DNA from: Mycolicibacterium rufum
GTDB taxonomy: Bacteria > Actinomycetota > Actinomycetes > Mycobacteriales > Mycobacteriaceae
Length of the DNA stretch: 64,000 bases
Direction: 5' to 3'
Assembly: GCF_022374875.2 (NCBI RefSeq)
Contig: NZ_CP092427.2
Location: 124,001 to 188,000, forward strand
Positions 53,432 through 61,284 of the stretch are shown piece after piece (position 1 is the first letter of the stretch; each line of letters starts with the position of its first letter). A program made the position numbers and the translations under genes. Below the pieces are notes generated by a model. That model did not search any database and was not told the origin of the DNA. It saw only the letters and a list, made by a program, of their open reading frames with translations.

Positions 53432-54434
53432 TGTGATGTCCAGGGAGGTTGGTCAGTCGGGTGACCGGTGGCTGTCCTCCGATGGCGGAGTGGGCTCGGT
53501 GGTGATTGTAGAAGTGCAGCCAACCCGGTAGGGCGGTGTTGCGTTCTTCGGTCGATTGGTAGAGCCGGGCGTAGGCCCAACCGTCGCCCAGGGTGCGGTG
53601 GAATCGCTCGATCTTGCCGTTGGTCTGGGGCCGATACGGACGGGTCCGCTTCGGAATTATGTCCAGTTCGGCGCAGGCGTCGCGCCAGGCGTAGGACCGG
53701 TAGGCCGATCCGTTGTCGGACAGGACGCGTTCGACGATGACGCCCCGCTCGGCGAACCAGGTCACGGCCCGCCGCAGCACACCGATCGCCGTGACCGCTG
53801 TTTCGTCGGTACAGATTTCGGCATAGGCCACGCGGGAGTGATCATCGATCACGGTGTGCAGGAACGCAATTCCTATTCTCGGCCGGTATTGGTGGGCGCG
53901 ATCACCGCGGTCGCCAGTGCGTCGGGCCGTTTGGCGCGCGTTGCGCTTGCTCTGTTGATGAGTCAGGAACTTATGGCCGCCGCCGTCGGGGATGTTGGCG
54001 AACTTGGTGACGTCGACGTGGATCAACGAGCCCGGATGGCCATGCTCATAGCGTCGAATGGGTTCACCGGTGACGCGGTCGATATAGGACAAGCGGTTGA
54101 TCCGACACCGGGTCAACACCGCATGCACCGTGGAGGCCGGCACTCCGAGTTGACCGGCGATCTGCACCGGCCCCAACCGCTTGCGCCACCGCACGTCGAC
54201 GATCCGCCGCATGACCTGCTGGCTGGTCTTGGTAGGGGTGAGGTGTGGTCGCGAACTGCGGTCGTCCATCCCGGCGACACCCTCGGCGCGGAACCGGTCG
54301 GCCCACTTCTTGGCCGTGCGTGGGGCGACCATGAACATCTTGGCGGCAGCGGCGTAGGTCCAGTTGGACTCGACGACGAGCCGGGCGAGCCTCAATCGAG
54401 CGCGCGGGGTCAGAGCAGCATTAGCGTGGGACAC
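53427..54434 (-). CDS. IS481-family transposase
   Basis: A 335-residue protein. The N-terminal helix-turn-helix region (RARLRLARLVVESNWTYAAA and FMVAPRTAKKWADRFRAEGV) is followed by the rve/DDE catalytic core: LIHVDVTKFANIPDGGG (first Asp), TVIDDHSRVAYAEIC, VLSDNGSAYRS (second Asp) and GKIERFHRTLGDG (Glu). It starts at GTG 54434 with AGGAGG six bases upstream. Its TAG stop codon (53429-53427) lies in the CTAG of the target duplication, so the host supplies the stop. All catalytic residues are present. Confidence 0.95.
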   Translation of the reverse strand: MSHANAALTPRARLRLARLVVESNWTYAAAAKMFMVAPRTAKKWADRFRAEGVAGMDDRSSRPHLTPTKTSQQVMRRIVDVRWRKRLGPVQIAGQLGVPASTVHAVLTRCRINRLSYIDRVTGEPIRRYEHGHPGSLIHVDVTKFANIPDGGGHKFLTHQQSKRNARQTARRTGDRGDRAHQYRPRIGIAFLHTVIDDHSRVAYAEICTDETAVTAIGVLRRAVTWFAERGVIVERVLSDNGSAYRSYAWRDACAELDIIPKRTRPYRPQTNGKIERFHRTLGDGWAYARLYQSTEERNTALPGWLHFYNHHRAHSAIGGQPPVTRLTNLPGHHT

Positions 54435-54548
54435 GAAGGCCTCCTGGTTGGTGAAGCGGTTCCTAGACAGCTCCACTTCACAACCGGGGGCCTTCCCTGT
54501 CACACAGGCTCACCGATAACGGGAGGGACAACCTCCCTGGACATCACA
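53432..54548 (-). mobile_element. IS481-family insertion sequence (complete, 1117 bp)
   Basis: The element is bounded by perfect 20-bp inverted repeats (TGTGATGTCCAGGGAGGTTG at 53432-53451 and its complement at 54529-54548), flanked by the 6-bp direct duplication GCTAGG. It carries one transposase gene on the minus strand. The intact ends, intact gene and undamaged duplication suggest a recent insertion. It lies between a small exported-protein gene and a diguanylate cyclase gene. Confidence 0.93.
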
Positions 54549-54554
54549 GCTAGG
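54549..54554. repeat. IS481 target-site duplication, right copy (GCTAGG)
   Basis: This second GCTAGG copy lies outside the right inverted repeat and contains the TAG stop (minus strand, 54552-54550) of the diguanylate cyclase gene, which is therefore intact. Confidence 0.88.
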
Positions 54555-56259
54555 GAATGGTGGGCGGCCCGCAGCGGTCGTCGTGCCCGTCGGTCTTCTC
54601 GGTCACCACCGCACTCCCGGTCGTCTTGGCGCGGTACATCGCACGATCTGCTGTTCTCATCAACAGCGCACGTTGCTCCGCGGTGGCGGTCGTGACACCG
54701 ATGCTGACCGAGGTCCGAATCGTTCGGTGGCCCACCCGGTAGGGCGCCGACAGCAGCGACGACACGCGTCTCGCCACGGCGACGGCCTCCTCGGGCTGCT
54801 CGACCTGCGGTAGGTACACCACGAACTCGTCGCCGCCCAGCCTGGCGACGAGATCGCCGTCTCTCACCGCGCGTTCGAGCCGTGCGGCCACTGCTCGGAG
54901 CAACGTGTCGCCGACGTCGTGGCCGTAGGTGTCGTTGACCGATTTGAAGTCATCGAGATCGATGAACAGCATGCCGCTGCACGACTCCGGCGGCAGCCGT
55001 TCGCTGCTGCGTTCGACATGTTCCTCGAAGGCTGCGCGGTTGACCAAGCCGGTGAGAGGGTCATGGGAGGCCGTGTAGATGAGCTTCTCGTGAGCGATCC
55101 GACGGACCGTGACGTCTTGAAGGTGGACGAGGTATCTCGGCTCTGCGCCGATGCGGACGTCGAGTGTCGCCGTGGTGCACAGCCCCCAGAACGGCGTGCC
55201 GTCCGGACGTACGTAGCGCGATTCGGATTGGTGCGGACCGGCTCCGTCTTCGGCCGGTGCGATCACGGTGTCGAGGCGGTGATGCTCAGGGTGGAGGAAG
55301 GTGTGCAGCCTGGAACCCACCACGTCGTTTCGTCGCCGTCCCAGCATCACGCACAAGGCGTGATTGGCCTCCTCGATCACACCCCGCGCATCGCAGACGG
55401 CGATGCCGATGGGCGAGCTGTTCCACACCGATCGGATCATCTCCAGCGCAGCATCACGCTCCTGCTCGGCCTTCACCCGGTCGGTCACATCGCGCCACGC
55501 GGTGCGCAGTTGGGCGGGTTCGCCCACCGCGTTCCGGACGACCTGCGTCGCCACCTCGAGCGACCGGAACCCGCCACCGCGGTGGCGCATTCGAACAATG
55601 TGCGATGACGGAGCAACCGCGGCGTGATCCTCACGAAGCAGGGCGGCGTCGTCGGGATGTGCGAGTGCGTAGGCGGTTTGTCCGATGATCTCCTCCGGCT
55701 CGTACCCGAGGATGTCCCTGACCGAGACCGACACCCACAGGAAGGTGGTGTCGGGCAACTGCCACGCCGCGATGTCGGGAGTGTGATCGATCAGGAGCTT
55801 GTGCAGGTGCCGGGAGGCCAGCGACTGTAGCTCGACGGCGCGCGAGCCGATGATCTGGGCGAACCTGGTCACCACACGCGCGGATCGGCCGTCGCCGACA
55901 TCGAGGGGGATGCTGTCCACCGTCAACCAGACGTGTTCGCCGGCGGCATCATGTCCGGGGCGGTGGACACCCATGATGGCGCCGCGCACGGGTTGCCCGG
56001 TCCGCAGCGCACGCATCGACGGGTGATCCTCCCCGCGCAGTGCCACACCGTCGGCGCCGATCGCCGCCCACCGCGGGTCTGCCGAATAGCGGCCCAGCAA
56101 TTCGTCCCGGTCGAGCCGCAGAATTTGCTGTGCTTGAGAGGTCACGGCGATGATCTGGCCGGTCGAGGACTGCACGACCACTCCGACGGCATCGTCGTCG
56201 ATCGCGAGACCCGCTGCCGCCGCTGCTGCAACTGCCTGGGCAGCTGAGCAATCTGCCAC
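54550..56259 (-). CDS. PAS-GGDEF diguanylate cyclase
   Basis: The 569-residue protein carries two to three PAS-type sensor modules (about residues 20-130, 150-265 and 270-395, with SSPIGIAVCDARGVIEEANH), then a GGDEF domain: ASHDPLTGLVNRAAFEEHVE, IDLDDFKSVNDTYGHDVGDT and RDGDLVARLGGDEFVVYLP. The active-site GGDEF is intact, and RDGD five residues before it is an RxxD inhibitory (I-) site. It should make c-di-GMP in response to an unknown signal. No transmembrane helix is seen. GTG start is directly downstream of a TATAAG box, so it is probably leaderless. Confidence 0.92.
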   Translation of the reverse strand: MADCSAAQAVAAAAAAGLAIDDDAVGVVVQSSTGQIIAVTSQAQQILRLDRDELLGRYSADPRWAAIGADGVALRGEDHPSMRALRTGQPVRGAIMGVHRPGHDAAGEHVWLTVDSIPLDVGDGRSARVVTRFAQIIGSRAVELQSLASRHLHKLLIDHTPDIAAWQLPDTTFLWVSVSVRDILGYEPEEIIGQTAYALAHPDDAALLREDHAAVAPSSHIVRMRHRGGGFRSLEVATQVVRNAVGEPAQLRTAWRDVTDRVKAEQERDAALEMIRSVWNSSPIGIAVCDARGVIEEANHALCVMLGRRRNDVVGSRLHTFLHPEHHRLDTVIAPAEDGAGPHQSESRYVRPDGTPFWGLCTTATLDVRIGAEPRYLVHLQDVTVRRIAHEKLIYTASHDPLTGLVNRAAFEEHVERSSERLPPESCSGMLFIDLDDFKSVNDTYGHDVGDTLLRAVAARLERAVRDGDLVARLGGDEFVVYLPQVEQPEEAVAVARRVSSLLSAPYRVGHRTIRTSVSIGVTTATAEQRALLMRTADRAMYRAKTTGSAVVTEKTDGHDDRCGPPTIP

Positions 56260-56265
56260 CTAACA

Positions 56266-56271
56266 CTTATA
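56266..56271 (-). promoter_or_regulatory. -10 box of the diguanylate cyclase gene
   Basis: TATAAG on the minus strand ends six bases before the GTG, the spacing of a leaderless mycobacterial promoter. The A/T-rich sequence is unusual for this region. No clear -35 box is seen. Confidence 0.5.
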
Positions 56272-56512
56272 GCCAATCGGGGCGTCGGCTAACAGTGTTT
56301 TCCCAAAAAGTGACGCGCGCGCAGGGGATCGCGATCGGGCACTGAAATTTGCGAGTTTCGCTCATCGCGGTATCGAATTCCCCGCGGCGGGGTGCGGCAT
56401 TGATGTCGTCGGGAGCCGAAATACCCCCGAGCTGCCATCCTTCGACACCAGCGCCCGCCGGTGCCGGCGAGCGACGATACGAGGACAGCGACGCACCGGG
56501 AGGAGACGCATC

Positions 56513-56659
56513 GTGGCAAAGCTGCGGGCGCTCGGGAACGCGGGATTGCGCCATGTGGTCCTCGCTCATCTCTTCGGGTTGCTGTCGGCACGGGCGGCTC
56601 TCTACGGGCTGTGGGCGACCGGTCGGATCGCGCGTCGGCTGGCTTTGGTCGAATCCTGA
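56513..56659 (+). CDS. small ORF (48 codons) coupled to the MgtC-like gene
   Basis: GTG 56513 is preceded by a strong GGGAGGAG site seven bases upstream. The 48-residue frame is basic and amphipathic with a hydrophobic middle (VVLAHLFGLLSARAALYGLW). Its TGA overlaps the next start by one base (TGATG), a coupling arrangement. It is not related to a family I recognise. It could be a small membrane peptide or a regulatory leader. Confidence 0.5.
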   Translation: MAKLRALGNAGLRHVVLAHLFGLLSARAALYGLWATGRIARRLALVES

Positions 56660-57909
56660 TGGCGTGGGACCAGATAGAGCCCTTTCTCGTGGCCGTGGCG
56701 ATCGGACTCCTGCTCGGGCTGGAACGCGAGAGGAGCCACAGCCGCAAGCTGCCGGCCGGCTCGCGCTCGTTCGCACTGCTGTCCCTCGTCGGTGCGGTGG
56801 CGGCAGGCTTCGGCCAGTGGGCGGTGGCGATCGGTCTCGCCGGAACTAGCGCCCTGATGGTCGCCGCCTACGTCGGCAGCAGCGACGACGATCCGGGAAC
56901 CACGACGGCGGTGGCCGCGGTGACCGCCTACATGCTCGGGGCGCTCGCCTACACCCGTCCCGACGTTGCGGTCGCCCTCGCCGTGATCGTGGCGGGTCTG
57001 CTCGTGTCGAAAACCCGCATTCACCGATTCGCCCGCGAGATCGTCAGCGAGGTCGAACTGGAAGACGCGATCAAGTTCCTCGCCGTCGCGTTCGTGATCC
57101 TGCCGCTGCTCCCTGACCGGGCGCTGGGTCCCTACGGCGTGCTGAACCCCGCGAAGGTGTGGCTTCTGGTGGTTCTGCTGACCGGTATCGGCTGGGTGGG
57201 CTACATCGGCGTGCGCGCTCTGGGACCGGAGCGCGGCCTGCTGATCACCGGTCTGGCCGGTGGGTTCGTCTCGGCCACCGCGACCACCGCGTCGATGAGC
57301 CGGCTGAGTCGCACAGCGGTGGGTGTGCGCGCTCCGCTCGCCAGTGCGCTGCTGGCGAACCTGGCGACCTTTGTTCAACTCCTCCTGGTCATCGGTCTCG
57401 TCGACCGGGACATCCTTCGACGGTTGTGGCTTCCCGTCATCGCCTCGGCCGTCGTGCTGATCGGTGTGGCCGCGTTCGTCTACTGGGGAGCGCGTCGCGC
57501 ACAGCCGGACCACACCGAGGGAGACGACGCCGCGCCGCCACCGGCCAGTCGGCCCTTCACGCTGCGCCCGGCGCTGATCCTGGCCGCAGTCCTCACCTTC
57601 ACTCTCCTCGTCGGACGATGGGGAGGCGAGGTCTTCGGGCCGCAGGGGACGGTCGCGGCGGCGTTCGCCGCCGGGTTGGCCGATGCGCACGCCGGTTCGG
57701 TCGCCGCCGCGAGTCTTGCTGCCGCCGGCGACATCTCCGTCGAGACGGCTCTGATCGCGATCGGCGCAGCGCTCGGCTCGAACCTGGTCGTCAAGACGGT
57801 GCTGGCGTTCACCGCCGGCGGGCGACGGTTCGGGACTCGGTTCATCGCCGCCATGGCCGCGCCGGCCGTGGTGTTCGCGATCGCCCTGAGCGCGGTGATC
57901 CTGAAGTAG
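56659..57909 (+). CDS. MgtC/SapB-DUF4010 family membrane protein
   Basis: A 416-residue protein with around a dozen hydrophobic helices. The N-terminus has PFLVAVAIGLLLGLERERSH, the MgtC-type signature (GLERE), and IGLAGTSALMVAAYVGSSDD; the later part contains the DUF4010 region with LLITGLAGGFVSATATTASM and ALIAIGAALGSNLVVKTVLA. The MgtC branch takes part in magnesium homeostasis or acid/host adaptation in other bacteria; whether this larger relative does so is unknown. ATG 56659 overlaps the stop of the small upstream ORF by one base. Confidence 0.82.
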   Translation: MAWDQIEPFLVAVAIGLLLGLERERSHSRKLPAGSRSFALLSLVGAVAAGFGQWAVAIGLAGTSALMVAAYVGSSDDDPGTTTAVAAVTAYMLGALAYTRPDVAVALAVIVAGLLVSKTRIHRFAREIVSEVELEDAIKFLAVAFVILPLLPDRALGPYGVLNPAKVWLLVVLLTGIGWVGYIGVRALGPERGLLITGLAGGFVSATATTASMSRLSRTAVGVRAPLASALLANLATFVQLLLVIGLVDRDILRRLWLPVIASAVVLIGVAAFVYWGARRAQPDHTEGDDAAPPPASRPFTLRPALILAAVLTFTLLVGRWGGEVFGPQGTVAAAFAAGLADAHAGSVAAASLAAAGDISVETALIAIGAALGSNLVVKTVLAFTAGGRRFGTRFIAAMAAPAVVFAIALSAVILK

Positions 57910-57946
57910 CACGCTCGGAGAACCTTCTGCCTCTACAGTCGATACT

Positions 57947-57962
57947 CGGCCCCAGGGGGCCG
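57947..57962 (+). terminator. hairpin downstream of the MgtC-like gene
   Basis: CGGCCCC-AG-GGGGCCG can form a 7-bp stem between the MgtC-like gene and the DUF4239 gene. No T-run follows, so termination is uncertain. Confidence 0.3.
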
Positions 57963-57991
57963 TCGCAGAAGCCGGCAGCGGGGGGAACGCA

Positions 57992-58789
57992 GTGAGCGAG
58001 TGGCTGGTCACGCACGTGCCGTCGTGGCTGCTGCTGATCCTTCTGGTCGTGCTCACCGCGGGTACGGCGATCTGCGTCCGGATCGTGGTGCGGCGCCGCT
58101 TCCCCGGCCTGCGCGGCGAGGAACACAACGACGTCACGAAATTCGCCTTCGGGGTCGTCGGGTTCGTGTTCGCGTTCTTCATCGGCTTCGTCGTCTCGGC
58201 GATGTGGGGACAGATCAGCCACGCCGATGGGGTCGTGCGGACCGAAGGAGCGGCCGGGGCCCAACTCGCTCGTGACTCCCACATCTTCGACGCGCCGGAC
58301 CGGGACCGGATCCGCCAGCATCTGCTGGAGTACGAGCAGGCCGCGATCAAGGAGTGGGACGAGGCCAACGAGGGCCGGACCTACCCGGAGGCGGATCAGG
58401 CTCTAAACCGGCTCTACGGCGCCTACGAGGCCGTCAAACCGAGTACCGATGCGCAAAAGACGCTTCTGTCAACGTCTTTCAGTAACCTCAACGACCTGAG
58501 CAAGGCGCGCACCGAGCGGGTGCTGCAGGCCCGCACCGATACGGGGCCGCCCTGGTCACTGTGGGCGGTCATCTTCGTGACCAGTGGGCTCCTGCTGGGT
58601 TGCGCGATCATCTACGGCGTGGAGAAGCCGGCGAACCACTACGCCATGGTGGCGATCATCGGCACGCTCGTCGGGGCGCAGTTGTTCCTCGTCATCGAAC
58701 TCTCGCATCCCTACGTCGGCGCCGTCTCGACGGTGTCGGACCCGCTGCAGCAGGTGATCGACATCCTCGAGGCGCAGCCGCGGACCTGA
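57992..58789 (+). CDS. DUF4239-family membrane protein
   Basis: The 265-residue product has two N-terminal hydrophobic helices (SWLLLILLVVLTAGTAICVR, FAFGVVGFVFAFFIGFVVSA), a soluble helical middle (HIFDAPDRDRIRQHLLEYEQ, YPEADQALNRLYGAYEAVK) and two C-terminal helices (SLWAVIFVTSGLLLGCAIIY, HYAMVAIIGTLVGAQLFLVI). The layout is that of the DUF4239 (bestrophin-like) family, whose function is unknown. GTG 57992 is preceded by a G-rich ribosome site. A strong hairpin follows the stop. Confidence 0.82.
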   Translation: MSEWLVTHVPSWLLLILLVVLTAGTAICVRIVVRRRFPGLRGEEHNDVTKFAFGVVGFVFAFFIGFVVSAMWGQISHADGVVRTEGAAGAQLARDSHIFDAPDRDRIRQHLLEYEQAAIKEWDEANEGRTYPEADQALNRLYGAYEAVKPSTDAQKTLLSTSFSNLNDLSKARTERVLQARTDTGPPWSLWAVIFVTSGLLLGCAIIYGVEKPANHYAMVAIIGTLVGAQLFLVIELSHPYVGAVSTVSDPLQQVIDILEAQPRT

Positions 58790-58814
58790 AAGCCGCGACC
58801 CCTCGACCGCGGAA

Positions 58815-58839
58815 ACTGTCGGTCCGGAACACCGACAGT
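58815..58839 (+). terminator. intrinsic terminator-like hairpin after the DUF4239 gene
   Basis: ACTGTCGGT-ccggaac-ACCGACAGT forms a perfect 9-bp stem with a 7-base loop, 25 bases after the stop. No T-run follows. Confidence 0.5.
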
Positions 58840-58895
58840 CGAGCACCCCGACTGCGATACTCCGTGTGTTCCGTACCTCGTCGAAGGGTTCGCAC

Positions 58896-59153
58896 ATGGT
58901 GAAGCTCGCAGCAGTGCTGGTGATGGCCTCCGGGGTGGCCCTGGCGCCGATGGTGACCACGCCGGCGGCGCAGGCCGACGTCTGTGCCGCCGCAGGTGGG
59001 CGCCATTTCTCGGTGGGCGGCTGCACCAACGTGGCCGGGGACGCCGCGGCCGTGGCCATCGCGTCGCAGGACTACCCGTACGTTCCCAACGAGATTCCGT
59101 GCTACACGGTGCAGGGGACGCCGTACTACACCCCTCCCGGAGACCCCTGCTGA
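58896..59153 (+). CDS. small exported protein
   Basis: An 85-residue precursor with a signal peptide (MVKLAAVLVMASGVALAPMV, cleavage near AAQA). The mature part has Cys residues in DVCAAAGGRHFSVGGC, EIPCYTV and the final PGDPC, and a Pro/Tyr-rich end (YTVQGTPYYTPPGDPC). AAGGG precedes the ATG. It belongs to the group of small secreted mycobacterial proteins of unknown role, like the one at 53051. A perfect hairpin follows at 59191. Confidence 0.7.
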   Translation: MVKLAAVLVMASGVALAPMVTTPAAQADVCAAAGGRHFSVGGCTNVAGDAAAVAIASQDYPYVPNEIPCYTVQGTPYYTPPGDPC

Positions 59154-59190
59154 GAGGCGTCGGGCGGACACTCGCCGGCTGAACGGACAC

Positions 59191-59220
59191 AACCCGCTCC
59201 GACACTGGTCAGAGCGGGTT
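59191..59220. terminator. hairpin terminator before the tRNA fragment
   Basis: AACCCGCTC-cgacactggtca-GAGCGGGTT is a perfect 9-bp stem with a 12-base loop, 38 bases after the stop of the small exported protein, followed by GTTCT. It marks the left edge of the island. Confidence 0.55.
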
Positions 59221-59226
59221 GTTCTG

Positions 59227-59270
<44 letters not shown>

Positions 59271-59312
59271 TATGCCTTTGGCGTTTCTGGGCGTTTCCCT
59301 CAGTTTCACATC

Positions 59313-59335
59313 AATTGGCGTCAGAATTGGCGTCA
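59313..59335. repeat. putative arm-type integrase sites (two copies)
   Basis: AATTGGCGTCA occurs at 59313-59323 and 59325-59335, 12 bases apart, close to the att core. A third copy lies at 61264-61274 near the other end. Direct repeats of this size flanking the core are typical of tyrosine integrase arm sites. Assignment is by position only. Confidence 0.5.
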
Positions 59336-59381
59336 ACCGACGCCCGACAGTGCATTTGCTAGGTTAGGTCGGACCAGCTAG

Positions 59382-59999
59382 CTAGAGGCCAGTTCCGTCC
59401 TGCCTAGTCCAAAGATTGAGGGCCGCTTGCAGCCGACCTCCGTCGTCGTCCGTCGGCAGGTCATCCGAACCAACGGCGGGCTGCCCGGCGACACGCTGGC
59501 CTATGGGGGCCAGGTACCTCTGCCAGAGTGTGTCTTGCAGTAGCTGCACATGCTCGCGGAACCGGCGCGCTATGACCGCGTCATCCCGCGGGCCGACCGC
59601 GGTGGAAATGATCGCCGTGACCAGGTCGACCTCGTCGTCCATGTACTCGGCGCGGACCTCTACCACCTCGAAGTCGGGCGAGTACCTATGTGCCACATGG
59701 CCGTCTCGCCAGCCCATGATCTCTGCGTGAAGCTCCACGGCGGCCTCGCCGCCCGCGGCGAGGAGATCCTCGTGGGTGAGCGCTCGCCTCTTGTTGCTGG
59801 CCTCCATGCGCCCGTAGGAGACGACGGCGGACTCCCACAGCGCCCTTCGAACGAACGCGTTGCTCGGCTTGTCGGGGACGCTCTGTCGCTCGTGCAACAC
59901 CATGCTCACGTGCAGCAGGTCCAGCCAGAGCGACGCCCACTTGCGGAGGCGGTTGGCCTCGGCGGTGGACAGGCTGACGCGGGAGCGTTCAGGGGGCAC
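59382..59999 (-). CDS. island protein of unknown function, HEPN-like features
   Basis: A 205-residue all-helical protein. The segment IMGWRDGHVAHRYSPDFE has Arg-x5-His in a helix end, resembling the R-x4-6-H motif of HEPN ribonucleases and AbiU2-like proteins, where the residue after Arg is often Asp or Asn. The long N-terminal helices (RLRKWASLWLDLLHVSMVLH) are also compatible. The GTG start lies three bases after the stop of the repeat protein gene (TAG-cga-GTG), so the two are probably coupled. I cannot confirm the fold; another possibility is an unrelated helical protein. Confidence 0.6.
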   Translation of the reverse strand: MPPERSRVSLSTAEANRLRKWASLWLDLLHVSMVLHERQSVPDKPSNAFVRRALWESAVVSYGRMEASNKRRALTHEDLLAAGGEAAVELHAEIMGWRDGHVAHRYSPDFEVVEVRAEYMDDEVDLVTAIISTAVGPRDDAVIARRFREHVQLLQDTLWQRYLAPIGQRVAGQPAVGSDDLPTDDDGGRLQAALNLWTRQDGTGL

Positions 60000-60002
60000 T
60001 CG

Positions 60003-60935
60003 CTACCTAACTCCCCTTGGGGGCGCCCCGGTCTCCGGCGGTAGTTGGATGACCGTCGTGTTATTGACCTCGGTGCTGTTGTCGTTGAACGTGATGTTGT
60101 TCACGGTGGTGTCGCCCGAGCCATGCTGGCCGAGGCCCCACAGGACCGAAATCAGCTGCATGAGCGCCGTCAACACGTTCAGGTAGGCCACCACGTCCTC
60201 CCGGCTGGCGAAGGCAAGCAGCCTGAGCGCCAGGGCGGGCGCGGTCCCAAACACCCTGTCGGCGAACGCCTCTGGCGAGTCGAGCTGCCCAGCGTCCATG
60301 GCCAGTTCCGCAACTCCCCTGGCCATCTGCCGCTGCAGCTCGGCGGCCTCCGGCACGACGACCTGCGCGAGATCGGCCACGCCGACGCGCAACGACTCCC
60401 GTGCCCGGACCGGCAGCGCCTCGACCTCAGAGAGCATCAGCGCGGAGCCGAACCCCTCGGGCGCGAAGTTCGCGGCCATGCCCGCCAACTGTCGCCCGAG
60501 GGCGGCGCTCAGGAATCGGCCGTCGGCCGCCTCGGCCAAGCCTCCCAACGCACCGCTCGTGGCGAGCTGATCGTTCAACGCCTTCGAGATGCCCGAGAAC
60601 GCACCGCTCGTGGCGAGCTGATCGTTCAACGCCTTCGAGATGCCCGAGAACGCACCGCTCGTGGCGAGCTGATCGTTCAACGCCTTCGAGATGCCCGTCA
60701 ACGCACCGCTCGTGGCGAGCTGATCGTTCAACGCCTTCGAGATGCCCGTCAACGCACCGCTCGTGGCGAGCTGATCGTTCAACGCCTTCGAGATGCCCGT
60801 CAACGCACCGCTCGTGGCGAGCTGATCCTTCAACGCCTTCGAGATGCCCGTCAACGAGCCGGTCTGGGTCAAGGACATCCCAGCCGACTCGATTGAACGG
60901 CTGGGCGGCATGGACTCGCTGCTTCCGCGGGGCAT
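60003..60935 (-). CDS. island protein with 17-residue tandem repeats
   Basis: The 310-residue frame (ATG 60935; internal Met codons at 60911 or 60878 are alternatives, no start has a good ribosome site) holds six repeats of about GISKALNDQLATSGALT between residues 29 and 130, matching six 51-bp DNA units. After a transition (GLAEAADGRFLSAALGRQLA) the rest is helical, with a hydrophobic stretch near residues 250-270 (YLNVLTALMQLISVLWGL). The C-terminus is Asn/Thr-rich (DTTVNNITFNDNSTEVNNTT). The repeats may form a helical solenoid or a coiled array. No family is recognised. Confidence 0.65.
   Translation of the reverse strand: MPRGSSESMPPSRSIESAGMSLTQTGSLTGISKALKDQLATSGALTGISKALNDQLATSGALTGISKALNDQLATSGALTGISKALNDQLATSGAFSGISKALNDQLATSGAFSGISKALNDQLATSGALGGLAEAADGRFLSAALGRQLAGMAANFAPEGFGSALMLSEVEALPVRARESLRVGVADLAQVVVPEAAELQRQMARGVAELAMDAGQLDSPEAFADRVFGTAPALALRLLAFASREDVVAYLNVLTALMQLISVLWGLGQHGSGDTTVNNITFNDNSTEVNNTTVIQLPPETGAPPRGVR
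60547..60852 (-). repeat. six 51-bp tandem repeats
   Basis: Units begin at 60547, 60598, 60649, 60700, 60751 and 60802. They are nearly identical at the base level (main differences: gccc-gag versus gccc-gtc and one cttc/gttc change). A 51-bp period keeps the frame, so the gene is translated through all units. High identity implies recent expansion. Confidence 0.95.
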
Positions 60936-61040
60936 GCGCCAAGGGTAAAAGCGAGCTGCGACATTCCAGCGACCTGACGCTGTCAGCGGCGTGTCGCTAC
61001 AGCCGGATCACCTATCGGTCCGGCACGATCTGTGGCCTGG

Positions 61041-61259
61041 TCAGTCTGCGGTGCCGCGAGCCCGCATCCGCGCGACGACCGCGTCGAGCGTCGGCGCGAC
61101 CCCCCTCGGCCTTGAGCTGGCGACGCGCTTCCGCTCGCCTGTGCTGCGGTCGACGTAGGACAGCCGTGCCGTCCACCGCCCGTCAGCCCTCAGGTAAATG
61201 TTGCCCTCGTTGTTTGCCCGACGCGTCGCCCACCAGGGAATTCTACGTGGGAACTGCCG
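61041..61259 (-). pseudogene. tyrosine integrase N-terminal remnant
   Basis: A minus-strand open frame of 72 codons, ending at TGA 61043-61041, contains ATRRANNEGNIYLRADGRW followed by TARLSYVDRSTGERKRV. This is the typical start of phage/ICE tyrosine integrases (the AP2-like N-terminal domain: RANNEGxIY..DGRW). After ERKRV the similarity stops and there is no catalytic domain in the island. The start region also seems shifted by one base. It lies next to the tRNA end, where an integrase gene is expected, so it is probably the remains of the element's integrase. Confidence 0.72.
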
Positions 61260-61263
61260 TCAG

Positions 61264-61274
61264 AATTGGCGTCA
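61264..61274. repeat. putative arm-type integrase site, third copy
   Basis: AATTGGCGTCA here repeats the two copies at 59313-59335, near the tRNA-proximal end of the island. Confidence 0.4.
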
Positions 61275-61284
61275 GACAGCAGTG

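Noticed and set aside
56267..56776. Minus-strand frame in the gap upstream of the MgtC-like gene
   Set aside because: Overlaps the promoter of the cyclase gene and has an Arg/Pro-rich product; the plus-strand 48-codon ORF fits better.
57947..57962. Riboswitch upstream of the DUF4239 gene
   Set aside because: Only a short GC hairpin is visible; no aptamer motif is recognised.
60547..60852. CRISPR array
   Set aside because: The units are contiguous, have no spacers, and keep a protein frame, so they are coding tandem repeats.
60045..60896. Plus-strand open frame opposite the repeat gene
   Set aside because: It mirrors the 51-bp repeats and lacks a domain; the minus strand is coupled to the next gene with better composition.
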